Shown here: positions 15,923 to 22,936 of the stretch, in pieces
Layout of the letters: each line of letters starts with the position of its first letter
Position numbering within the stretch: position 1 is the stretch's first letter
Assembly (NCBI GenBank): GCA_017405265.1
Contig: JAFRAS010000002.1
Location: 18,745-82,744, forward strand
Source: Candidatus Saccharimonadota bacterium
GTDB lineage: Bacteria > Patescibacteriota > Saccharimonadia > Saccharimonadales > Saccharimonadaceae
DNA: 64,000 bases
Direction of reading: 5' to 3'
Made by a program: the position numbers and the translations under genes
The notes under the pieces: generated by a model
The model's database searches: none
Told to the model about the DNA's origin: nothing
What the model saw: only the letters and a program-made list of their open reading frames with translations

Positions 15923-15965
15923 TTAGCACTCGGCTCTTGACATTGCTAACTCCGAGTGCTACACT
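15923..15965 (+). promoter_or_regulatory. CIRCE operator and promoter of groESL
   Basis: TTAGCACTC-N9-CATTGCTAA (15923-15949) is a CIRCE operator for the HrcA heat-shock repressor; an extra GAGTGCTA half-site follows at 15954-15961. TTGACA (15937-15942), 17 bp and TACACT (15960-15965) lie within it, so HrcA would block RNA polymerase. Confidence 0.9.
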
Positions 15966-15990
15966 ACTCTTATAACAAGAAAGGAGCAAA

Positions 15991-16242
15991 ATGCTGAAAC
16001 CACTCAAAAATCACATTGTCTTAAAAAAGCAAAAACCAGCCGAAAAAACCGAATCCGGTCTCTTCCGCCCCGACTCCGCCAAAACTGAAGCCGAATACGT
16101 CGTCGAGTCCGTCGGCGCCGAAGTGAAACAGGTCAAAAAAGGCGACAAGGTCGTCTTCAAAGAATATTCCGGCACTAATGTCAAAATCAACGACGAAGAA
16201 TACGTCGTCGTCAAAGAAGAAGATGTCCTCGCGACTTTTTAA
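15991..16242 (+). CDS. groES: Co-chaperonin GroES
   Basis: 83 residues, a little shorter than the usual ~95. Ten-kDa ring lid for GroEL. Seen: LKPLKNHIVLKKQKPAEKTESGL at the N-terminus with the mobile-loop region, VESVGAEVKQVKKGDKVVF in the middle and EYVVVKEEDVLATF at the end, matching the GroES beta-barrel. AAGGAGC lies 6 nt before the ATG. First gene of the CIRCE-controlled operon, 12 bp before groEL. Confidence 0.95.
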   Translation: MLKPLKNHIVLKKQKPAEKTESGLFRPDSAKTEAEYVVESVGAEVKQVKKGDKVVFKEYSGTNVKINDEEYVVVKEEDVLATF

Positions 16243-16254
16243 AGAAAGGGAATT

Positions 16255-17868
16255 ATGAAAAAAATCTACTACGAAGAAGAAGCCAGAAAAAAAGTTTTAA
16301 GTGGCGCCAAACAACTCTACGACGCCGTGAAAGTCACCTTCGGCCCGAAAGGCCAGAACGTCGTAATTGAAAAAGCCTACGGCGCCCCGACCATCACCCA
16401 CGACGGCGTCACCGTTGCCGAAGCCGTCGATCTCGGCTCCACCGAAGAAAACCTCGGTGAAAAAGTCGGCGCGAGCCTGATTAAATCCGCCGCCCAAAAA
16501 TTGAACAAAGTCGCCGGCGACGGCACCACCACCGTCACCGTCTTGACCTATAACATCCTCGCCGAAGCGAACAAGTTAATCGCCGCCGGCATCAACCCGA
16601 TGGAACTCCGAAAGGGAATTGAACGCGCCGGCGCGAAAATCGTCGCCGAAATCAATAAATCCGCCGAAAAAATCGCCGGAGACGACAAAAAGGTCGCCGA
16701 AGTAGCCACCATCTCCGCTGGCGACGAACAAATCGGAAAACTCATCGCCGAAGTCATCAGTAAAATCGGCAAAGACGGCGTCGTCACCGTCGAACAGGGC
16801 CAAGGCCTCGAAATGCAAGAAGAAATCGTCGAAGGTTTCACCTACGACAAAGGTTTCTCCTCTCCCTTCTTCGTCACCGACGCCAACCGCCAGGAAGCCG
16901 TTTTCGACAAGCCTTCCATTCTCTTGACCGACAAAAAGATTAGTAGCGCAAACGAAATCCTGCCCCTCCTCGAACAATGCGTCCAAGCCGGGAAAAAGGA
17001 CCTCGTCATCATCGCCGAAGAAGTCGAAGGCGAAGCCCTCTCCCTCCTCGTCCTGAACAAATTAAAAGGCGCCTTCAATCCTCTCGTTTTGAAAGCTCCC
17101 TCTTTCGGTGACCGCCGCAAAGAAATCATGGAAGACATCGCCATTTTGACCGACGCCACTCTCGTCTCCGCAGACAAAGGCCAAAAACTCGAAGAAGCCG
17201 GCCTCGAGGTCCTCGGTTCCGCCGGTAAGATTATCGCGACAAAAGACGAAACTACCATCATCAAGGGTGCCGGCAGCGAAAAAGCCGTAAAAGACCGCAT
17301 CAAGCTCATCGAGTCCCAGGCTACTCTCGTAAAATCCGATTATGAAAAAGGCGAACTCGAAAAACGTGCCGCCGCTCTCTCTGGTAAGGTTGCCGTAATT
17401 AAGGTCGGTGGTGCCACCGAAACCGAAATCAACGAAAAGAAGTTCCGCGTGGACGACGCCGTCGCCGCGACGAAAGCCGCTCTTTCCGAAGGTATCGTCG
17501 CCGGTGGCGGTGTTACTCTCGTTAATCTCGCGAGTATTTTGGACGACAAAGACCTCGGTGAAAAAATCGTGAAAGATGCTCTGAAGTCTCCTTTCATCCA
17601 CATCACGAAGAACGCTGGCTTAAACTCCGAAGCTCTCCTCTCCGAAGTCGAGAAAGCGAAGCCTGGCTTCGGCGTCAACGTCATGTCTCCGGAAAAAGGT
17701 CTCGTTGACCTGAAAAAATCCGGCGTCATCGACCCCGCCCGCGTCACCCGTGAAGCTGTCGAAAATGCCGTAAGCATCGCCGCCACGACTATCACCATGG
17801 GCGCCCTCATCGTCGACGTCCCCGAAGAAAAAAACAACTCCGCCGCCATGTCTCCCGACATGTACTAA
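16255..17868 (+). CDS. groL: Chaperonin GroEL
   Basis: 537 residues. ATP-driven folding chamber. Seen: VTFGPKGQNVVIEKAYGAP, TITHDGVTVA, AGDGTTTVTVLTYNI (ATP-binding), GGVTLVNLA near 420 and the hallmark AAVEE-region variant DPARVTREAVENAVSIAATT near 490. The C-terminus ends NNSAAMSPDMY and lacks the Gly-Gly-Met tail, as seen in some lineages. AAAGGGAA precedes the ATG. Cotranscribed with groES; a symmetric terminator follows. Confidence 0.98.
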   Translation: MKKIYYEEEARKKVLSGAKQLYDAVKVTFGPKGQNVVIEKAYGAPTITHDGVTVAEAVDLGSTEENLGEKVGASLIKSAAQKLNKVAGDGTTTVTVLTYNILAEANKLIAAGINPMELRKGIERAGAKIVAEINKSAEKIAGDDKKVAEVATISAGDEQIGKLIAEVISKIGKDGVVTVEQGQGLEMQEEIVEGFTYDKGFSSPFFVTDANRQEAVFDKPSILLTDKKISSANEILPLLEQCVQAGKKDLVIIAEEVEGEALSLLVLNKLKGAFNPLVLKAPSFGDRRKEIMEDIAILTDATLVSADKGQKLEEAGLEVLGSAGKIIATKDETTIIKGAGSEKAVKDRIKLIESQATLVKSDYEKGELEKRAAALSGKVAVIKVGGATETEINEKKFRVDDAVAATKAALSEGIVAGGGVTLVNLASILDDKDLGEKIVKDALKSPFIHITKNAGLNSEALLSEVEKAKPGFGVNVMSPEKGLVDLKKSGVIDPARVTREAVENAVSIAATTITMGALIVDVPEEKNNSAAMSPDMY

Positions 17869-17874
17869 ACTCAC

Positions 17875-17903
17875 AAAAAATCCCCCGAAAGGGGGATTTT
17901 TTT
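17875..17903. terminator. Bidirectional terminator
   Basis: AAAAAATCCCCC-GAAA-GGGGGATTTTTTT. The A- and T-tracts on both sides let it end groEL on the plus strand and the opposing 178-aa gene on the minus strand. Confidence 0.9.
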
Positions 17904-17917
17904 GAATCGCCTAATAA

Positions 17918-18454
17918 TTATTTAAAATTATTAATCATTCCGAGGAGTTCGATAAGAGCACCAGCCTTGATTTCATCATCCGGAATTGTCTTTACTACTT
18001 CGTGTGCCGCACCAATCGCCGCTTTTTCATGTGTCATCGTAGCGATTTCTTTGTAAATGCGGAATTTCTCCAGCGGATCAGCCGAAACCTTATCCATAAG
18101 AGGGAACAACTCGCGCAAAGCATCTTCCTTGATTCGCACGAGATTCGCCCTCGGCTCATCTTCCGGAATACCAGCATAATTATATGAAGGCGCAGCCGCC
18201 GCCGGATTAATTTCGGGAGCTGGTGCGGGGGCAGATTCAGCAGGAGCCGGAGCCGCTACTTCCGGTGCCGGAGGCATCGGCATACCACCATCTTGCGCTA
18301 CCGGAGGAACCACTGGCGCCTCAGGCATTGCGAATCCGTTCGCATCTACCGCCGGGGCCGGAGTCTCGACTGGCGCTTCCGGAGCCGGAGCTTCCGCCTG
18401 CGTCTCCTCTTTTGTAATATCATCTATCGCTTTTTGCAATTCTTCATTGCTCAT
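17918..18454 (-). CDS. Hypothetical protein with Pro/Ala-rich linker
   Basis: 178 residues in three parts: an acidic N-terminal helix (MSNEELQKAIDDITKEE), a disordered Pro/Ala/Glu-rich stretch (about 20-90), and a helical C-terminal domain (about 95-178) with RIKEDALRELFPLMDKV. No signal peptide or TM segment. The C-terminal helical domain with a flexible low-complexity region suggests a protein-interaction module. Promoter TTGCGT-17-TATAAT lies upstream on the minus strand (TATAAT near 18502); the ribosome site (AAAGGG) is weak. Function unknown. Confidence 0.7.
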   Translation of the reverse strand: MSNEELQKAIDDITKEETQAEAPAPEAPVETPAPAVDANGFAMPEAPVVPPVAQDGGMPMPPAPEVAAPAPAESAPAPAPEINPAAAAPSYNYAGIPEDEPRANLVRIKEDALRELFPLMDKVSADPLEKFRIYKEIATMTHEKAAIGAAHEVVKTIPDDEIKAGALIELLGMINNFK

Positions 18455-18513
18455 TTTTTTGCCTACCCTTTCTAATTTAATGACCTTATTTTCTCAATTA
18501 TAACCCACTTTTT

Positions 18514-18981
18514 TTAAAAACGCAAGAACTTTACGATTTTATCCAAAAAATCTAACTTAATTTCTTCCATCGGCATCCTCGCCCCAAACATATCCACAAT
18601 CGCCTCCCCCTGTTCCTGCGGGAAATAAATCTCCACTCTCGGCGAAAAACGTTTTTTCGGCGTCATCACAATCGAAAAAATTTCACCATTTTTCACCACC
18701 CCGAACGACTTAAAATCCTCATATTTATATAAGTTATTGCCTTCCTTAAGCCCCTCCGGCCCGAGTTCATATTTCAGCGTCCTCGGCGGCCTCACCGCCA
18801 TCAAAATCAACGCCGCCGCCCCGACAATCGGAATCGGAATAAATGTCCATTGTTTTAGCCACACCCCGAGCGCCGTGAGGCCCAAGGCCACCACAATAAT
18901 CGCAACATACCACCCCGCATTTCGCTTCCTCTGGATATACTCCTTCGCCTCCCAATAAACAACATCTTTTGACTTATTCAT
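18514..18981 (-). CDS. Membrane protein with two TM helices and a PH-like soluble domain
   Basis: 155 residues. Two hydrophobic helices (about 24-42 and 46-63) form a hairpin, followed by a basic PRPPRTLKYELGP-type turn and a soluble beta-rich domain in which FGVVKNGEIFSIVMTPKKRF and VEIYFPQEQGE suggest a bacterial PH-like fold. No catalytic signature. ATG 18981 is 6 bp after TGgTATAAT on the minus strand, so leaderless. Function unknown. Confidence 0.7.
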   Translation of the reverse strand: MNKSKDVVYWEAKEYIQRKRNAGWYVAIIVVALGLTALGVWLKQWTFIPIPIVGAAALILMAVRPPRTLKYELGPEGLKEGNNLYKYEDFKSFGVVKNGEIFSIVMTPKKRFSPRVEIYFPQEQGEAIVDMFGARMPMEEIKLDFLDKIVKFLRF

Positions 18982-19026
18982 AAGCTAATTATACCACACC
19001 ACTATATATAATATAAAAAATAATTT

Positions 19027-19119
19027 TGGCGGAGGGTGGGAGATTCGAACTCCCGCTCCAGATTACTCCGGACTAACGATTTAGCAAACCGTCCCCTTCA
19101 GCCACTTGGGTAACCCTCC
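19027..19119 (-). tRNA. tRNA-Ser (GCT)
   Basis: 93 nt with encoded CCA. Acceptor GGAGGGT/ACCCTCC, anticodon arm ACGGT-TTGCTAA-ATCGT (GCT), and a long class II variable arm (TCCGGAGTAATCTGGA) as expected for serine. A -10 TATAAT (19133-19128) is 8 bp upstream. Confidence 0.95.
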
Positions 19120-19133
19120 GTGTCCCCATTATA

Positions 19134-19643
19134 TCATATCTTTACGTATTTTTTCACCCAATTTTCGAGCCCCTCGAGTGTCTTATACGCGGGCAAATCT
19201 TCATTTTTCTCCCCATCGAGATACTTCACTATCTCCCCCTCTTGATATATCACCATCGTCGGCAAATATTTTATCTTCGACGACAGCCCCGCCTGCTCAA
19301 AATTCTCTTTGTCAAGCGACACAATCAAAATCTTATGATTAGAAGAAAACTCTTTCACGAGTGTCGTGAGCGGCATCCCCATCGGACAAGCCAGTGTATG
19401 TCCGAGAACTAGAAAGCTCTTCTTCTCCGCCACGAGTCGCGAAAATTCCTCCGCCGAAATTTCCTTGAGCCCCTCTTCCGACTCATAAAACTCCTGCGAG
19501 AGCGAAAACGCCTCTCGATTTTCGTCCACCACCACCTTTCTCACCTCTATCCCCACATACCCCGCCGCAACCGCCGCGACAAACAGCAACGCCGAAAGCA
19601 CCATCCATAAAACTTTATGCTTGTGCTCTTTCGCGCCACCCAT
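19134..19643 (-). CDS. Membrane-anchored thioredoxin-like protein
   Basis: 169 residues. An N-terminal helix (about 11-30) anchors a periplasm/wall-side thioredoxin fold. The active-site loop reads HTLACPMGMPL, so only one cysteine remains where CxxC is usual; the cis-proline region KYLPTMVIYQEGEIVKYLDG is clear. A one-Cys site cannot act as a normal dithiol oxidoreductase; peroxidase-, tether- or transfer-type chemistry is possible. It lies 5 bp downstream of the rhodanese-like gene, in one operon. Confidence 0.78.
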   Translation of the reverse strand: MGGAKEHKHKVLWMVLSALLFVAAVAAGYVGIEVRKVVVDENREAFSLSQEFYESEEGLKEISAEEFSRLVAEKKSFLVLGHTLACPMGMPLTTLVKEFSSNHKILIVSLDKENFEQAGLSSKIKYLPTMVIYQEGEIVKYLDGEKNEDLPAYKTLEGLENWVKKYVKI

Positions 19644-19648
19644 TTTTT

Positions 19649-20347
19649 CTACTCCGTTTTCGCCCTAAGTCCCGAAAAATCAATATTATGATAACTTACC
19701 TTCCACCAGTCATACACCGCCGTGCCGTCTTCGAGCTCTCTCTTCACCTGAACCTTATTCTTCCCCTGATAATTCCAAAATCCGCCCGTGTTATAAATCT
19801 TATTCTCATTCCACCCGAGCGACACGAGCAATTCTTTCGTCATCCCAGCATATCCGCCCCCACCACACATCAAGAAAATCACCTTGTCTTTCGGGAATAA
19901 CGCCTCCAAAATATCCATCGACTCTTCGTAATTCGCAACATATTCCCCCTCTTCATTTTTCGAGAATAACACCGGCCCAGTATAAGATTCTCCGACCGCC
20001 TCCGGCAACCCCTCGACCTTCGTAAGATACGGATAGGGAACCACCTCAAATCCCTTCACAAACCCCGAAAGATACGAATCCCCACCAATCGCCTCATAAT
20101 TCGCGTCGTCAATAAGCATTCTCACATCGCGATACACCGCGTCCGACCGGAAAAGATAATCGTCCAAAGTATTTTCATTTACATTTTTGTCAATTTTGAG
20201 CTCTCCCTTCGCCCCCTCCGCAATTTCCGGCTTCGGCAAATCTTTCACCCCATTAATCTTCGAAAACAGCATCGTGAGTAAAATCCCGAGAATAATCCCC
20301 GAAAATCCCACAATCACCATCCCACCGACATTCATTTTTTTTGCCAT
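19649..20347 (-). CDS. Membrane-anchored rhodanese-like protein
   Basis: 232 residues. One TM helix (about 9-30) followed by an extracytoplasmic rhodanese domain. The active-site loop is in VIFLMCGGGGYAGMTKELL near residue 160, a C-x5 persulfide loop, followed by the typical LGWNENKIYNTGGFWNY. Rhodaneses move sulfane sulfur via a Cys persulfide. AAGGAGG lies 5 nt before the ATG. Cotranscribed with the one-Cys thioredoxin-like protein, suggesting a thiol relay outside the membrane. Confidence 0.8.
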   Translation of the reverse strand: MAKKMNVGGMVIVGFSGIILGILLTMLFSKINGVKDLPKPEIAEGAKGELKIDKNVNENTLDDYLFRSDAVYRDVRMLIDDANYEAIGGDSYLSGFVKGFEVVPYPYLTKVEGLPEAVGESYTGPVLFSKNEEGEYVANYEESMDILEALFPKDKVIFLMCGGGGYAGMTKELLVSLGWNENKIYNTGGFWNYQGKNKVQVKRELEDGTAVYDWWKVSYHNIDFSGLRAKTE

Positions 20348-20420
20348 AGGCCTCCTTATTTTTCTTCATTCTACTCTACTTCTTCCATTTTTTCAAGCCT
20401 TGTGTTATAATATTATTACT

Positions 20421-20801
20421 ATGACATTCCGTCGTTTTTTATACACAGTTATCTTAGGCACACTCATCGTAGTCACGCTTTTTACTGGCCGCGTTATGGC
20501 CTCGTCCGCCTCTGATATCGCCCGCGCCGGCATCGAAGCCATCCGTATTGACGGTATGCCGACCGAACTCCTCGGTGACCACGGTATCGTTACCCGCATC
20601 ACTAACCTCATCTTGGCCTCCATCGGTATCATCTCCGTCATCATGATTATCTTCGGCGGCATCCGCTATATCGTCTCCGGTGGCGACTCGAAAAAGGTCA
20701 CCGACGCGAAGAATACTATTCTCTACGCCATTATCGGCTTAGTAATCTGCCTCCTCTCCTACGCCATCGTCAACTTCGTCCTCTCCACCCTCTCCCTCTA
20801 A
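20421..20801 (+). CDS. T4SS pilin-like protein (VirB2/TrbC type)
   Basis: 126 residues. Signal-like N-terminus (about 1-27), then two TM helices: the first around IGIISVIMIIFGGIRYIVSGG, then the short basic loop DSKKVTDAKNTI, then AIIGLVICLLSYAIVNFV. This helix-GG-loop-helix layout is the CPR type IV secretion pilin family. TATAAT at 20406-20411 lies 9 bp before the ATG without a ribosome site. The last 63 bp overlap comF on the opposite strand. Probably part of the same secretion system as the genes from 22.1 to 29.3 kb. Confidence 0.83.
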   Translation: MTFRRFLYTVILGTLIVVTLFTGRVMASSASDIARAGIEAIRIDGMPTELLGDHGIVTRITNLILASIGIISVIMIIFGGIRYIVSGGDSKKVTDAKNTILYAIIGLVICLLSYAIVNFVLSTLSL

Positions 20802-21488
20802 TCTCTTATTCGCCACGACGACCACCGCGACGATTTTTTCCGCCCCATTTTTCCTCAAAACCTCCGCCGCCGCCTTCATCGAACTCCCCGTCGTCCACAC
20901 ATCATCAAACAACACATAAATCTTATTTTTATCTATCTCAAATTTCGGATTAATTTCATACGCCTTTTTTGCCTGTTTTTCTCGCGTTTTTGCATCCGCC
21001 CCGACCTGTACACTTTTGCCCTTCCGGACCAGCACCGGCTCCATTTCCCACCCTTTATATCTCGCAAACCACTTCGCGATCACTTTCGTGTGGTCCACTC
21101 CTCTTTCCCGGATATGTTTTGAAATGGTCGGTAGAGGAACTATTGTCGCCCCTGTTACAAAATCCGGAATCATCCGACTCATCACCTCCCCAATCTCCCT
21201 TCCCATCGCCCTCACCGAATGATATTTATACTCCGCCGCCATCCGTCCGAGCAGCTCCCCTCTCCATCCCCCGACAAACACCCCGAGAAGCGGCAACCCG
21301 CAATTCTCGCATTTTCCGTTTATGTTTGCCTTTCCGCAGCTCGGGCAATAATTCAAAAAGTCCATGCTTATGTAATTTTTACAACACTTACAAAGCACCC
21401 CACCGATACGCCCACACCCCCGACAAGAGTGCGGATTCACCCACTCAAAAACATCAAAACGTGTTGTATTTTTTACAATTCTTCCCAT
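20739..21488 (-). CDS. comF: ComF-family phosphoribosyltransferase-like protein
   Basis: 249 residues. N-terminal zinc-ribbon cysteines CRGCGRIGGVLCKCC and YCPSCGKANINGKCENCG, then a type I PRTase domain with YVLFDDVWTTGSSM as the PRPP-binding motif. ComF is needed for DNA uptake into the cytoplasm in competent bacteria, and natural competence is reported in Saccharibacteria. The Asp/Glu-rich C-terminal tail (EGEGGEDEVDDGVGEEADY) is encoded antisense to the pilin 3' end and may be a lineage-specific extension. Confidence 0.9.
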   Translation of the reverse strand: MGRIVKNTTRFDVFEWVNPHSCRGCGRIGGVLCKCCKNYISMDFLNYCPSCGKANINGKCENCGLPLLGVFVGGWRGELLGRMAAEYKYHSVRAMGREIGEVMSRMIPDFVTGATIVPLPTISKHIRERGVDHTKVIAKWFARYKGWEMEPVLVRKGKSVQVGADAKTREKQAKKAYEINPKFEIDKNKIYVLFDDVWTTGSSMKAAAEVLRKNGAEKIVAVVVVANKRLEGEGGEDEVDDGVGEEADY

Positions 21489-21494
21489 TTGTTA

Positions 21495-21523
21495 TTGATT
21501 TTATACCAAACTCGTATTAAAAT
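21495..21523 (+). promoter_or_regulatory. Promoter of the Hsp20 gene
   Basis: TTGATT (21495-21500), 17 bp, TAAAAT (21518-21523), with AAAGGAGG following. No CIRCE operator is visible here, unlike groESL and dnaK. Confidence 0.6.
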
Positions 21524-21552
21524 AAAGCGTAATAACTAAAGGAGGAAGAGCT

Positions 21553-22080
21553 ATGGCTCGTACAAATGAAGATGCGTTAATGGAAAAAGAACTTGCCGAC
21601 GCGTTTTTGGACGACGACGATTCCGCCTCTACATCGAGTTTTGGGCAGACCGAAGAAGAGGGAACTCCCGAATCCGAAACCCCCGCAATGACCGATTCCT
21701 CTGCGCCCGAAGAATCCGACGATGACACCTGGGAAACCGCCGATGATTTTCCCGGCCAACTCGCCGTTGACGTTTATGAAACCGCCGACAAACTTGTCGT
21801 GAAAGCTCGCACTGCCGGCATCTCGAAAAACGACCTCGACGTCAGCATCTCTGAACAAATCTTAACCATCTCCGGCGTCCTCTCCGGCGGCGAAGACGAA
21901 TCCACCACCCGCTGGCACATCCAAGAATGTTATTGGGGTGAATTCTCCCGCACCATCGCCCTCCCCGTCCCCGTCCGTGAGGACGAAAACTCCGTCAAAG
22001 CCGAGTTGAAAGATGGCGTCTTGACTATCACCTTCGACAAGGTGAAAACCGAAGCCGCGAAACGCATCCAAGTCCAATAA
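21553..22080 (+). CDS. Small heat-shock protein (Hsp20/IbpA family)
   Basis: 175 residues. A long disordered acidic/Ser-rich N-terminal arm (about 1-65) precedes an alpha-crystallin domain: LAVDVYETADKLVVKARTAG, then DLDVSISEQILTISG, and the conserved C-terminal A-x-L-K-D-G-V-L-T-I-T-F. It binds unfolding proteins without ATP. AAAGGAGG precedes the ATG by 7 nt. The acidic arm is longer than usual. The terminator hairpin follows 10 bp after the stop. Confidence 0.95.
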   Translation: MARTNEDALMEKELADAFLDDDDSASTSSFGQTEEEGTPESETPAMTDSSAPEESDDDTWETADDFPGQLAVDVYETADKLVVKARTAGISKNDLDVSISEQILTISGVLSGGEDESTTRWHIQECYWGEFSRTIALPVPVREDENSVKAELKDGVLTITFDKVKTEAAKRIQVQ

Positions 22081-22090
22081 CCCTTTTAAA

Positions 22091-22119
22091 AATAGAAGTC
22101 CAAAAAACTTCTATTTTTT
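22091..22119 (+). terminator. Rho-independent terminator
   Basis: AATAGAAG-(9)-CTTCTATT then TTTTA, 10 bp after the Hsp20 stop; the next gene's -10 (TATACT) starts 5 bp beyond it. Confidence 0.8.
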
Positions 22120-22135
22120 ATGTTATACTAAAAAT

Positions 22136-22852
22136 ATGAAAAAGATTGCGATTTTTATTCTTAGTTTAATTATGGGCGTGAGCCTCCTTTCCGCCACCCC
22201 CGTCCCGACTTACGCCGACAGTAACGATTGCGAGAACACTCCTTTTATTCTCGGCATGCGCCCCTGGTATTACGGTCTCGTAAAATCCGGCAGCAACAAC
22301 ACCTGTACCGTTAAAAACCCGAATGAACTAGGCGGCGACTCCGGCCTCCAAAAATTCATCATGACGATAGTCCTGAACATTATCTACGACCTCTCCGTCA
22401 TCGCCGGCCTTCTCACAGTCGCCATGATTATCTACGGCGCCTACCAATTCATCATGGCCGGTGGTGACGTCGGAAAAACCGTAAAAGCTAAAAAGACCTT
22501 GACTAACGCCATCGTCGGCCTCGTCATCGCCCTTATGTCCTGGGGTATCATCTCTTACATTTCAGGTGACTTTCTCAATCTCACCAGTGGTAGCGCCGGC
22601 TCCATGAATATGCCCACCACCAGCATCGACGTCACCCTTCGCGCCGCCCTCCAGCTCGCCACCGGCCTCATCGGCATCGTCGCCGTCGTCTTCATTATCT
22701 ACTCTGGCATCCAATACACCACCTCCTCTGGTGACGCTGGAAAGATTCAAAAAGCCAAGAATACTATTGTTTATAGCATCATCGGCCTCATCATCGCCCT
22801 TCTCGCTTTCGCCATCGTCACCTGGGTTCTCGGTAACGTCAACCCAGCCTAA
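22136..22852 (+). CDS. Tandem double T4SS pilin-like membrane protein
   Basis: 238 residues: signal peptide (1-27), a short Cys-containing external segment (CENTPFILGMRPWYYG), then two copies of the T4SS-pilin helix pair. Copy 1 includes AMIIYGAYQFIMAGGDVGKTVKAKKTL and IVGLVIALMSWGIISY; copy 2 includes VVFIIYSGIQYTTSSGDAGKIQKAKNTI and IIGLIIALLAFAIVTWV. The internal duplication is unmistakable. TATACT at 22124-22129 is 6 bp before the ATG (leaderless). It probably works with the VirB6-like protein encoded next. Confidence 0.82.
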   Translation: MKKIAIFILSLIMGVSLLSATPVPTYADSNDCENTPFILGMRPWYYGLVKSGSNNTCTVKNPNELGGDSGLQKFIMTIVLNIIYDLSVIAGLLTVAMIIYGAYQFIMAGGDVGKTVKAKKTLTNAIVGLVIALMSWGIISYISGDFLNLTSGSAGSMNMPTTSIDVTLRAALQLATGLIGIVAVVFIIYSGIQYTTSSGDAGKIQKAKNTIVYSIIGLIIALLAFAIVTWVLGNVNPA

Positions 22853-22880
22853 TTTCCTCACAAAATCACCCCTATAAGTA

Positions 22881-22909
22881 TTGACAAAAATGCTTATGTG
22901 TGATATAAT
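22881..22909 (+). promoter_or_regulatory. Consensus promoter of the VirB6-like gene
   Basis: TTGACA (22881-22886), 17 bp, TATAAT (22904-22909) with TGa. The transcript begins close to an ATG-GAC-TAA mini-frame at 22915-22923, 13 bp before the real ATG. Confidence 0.85.
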
Positions 22910-22936
22910 TAAGCATGGACTAATTGGGTCCCTGTT

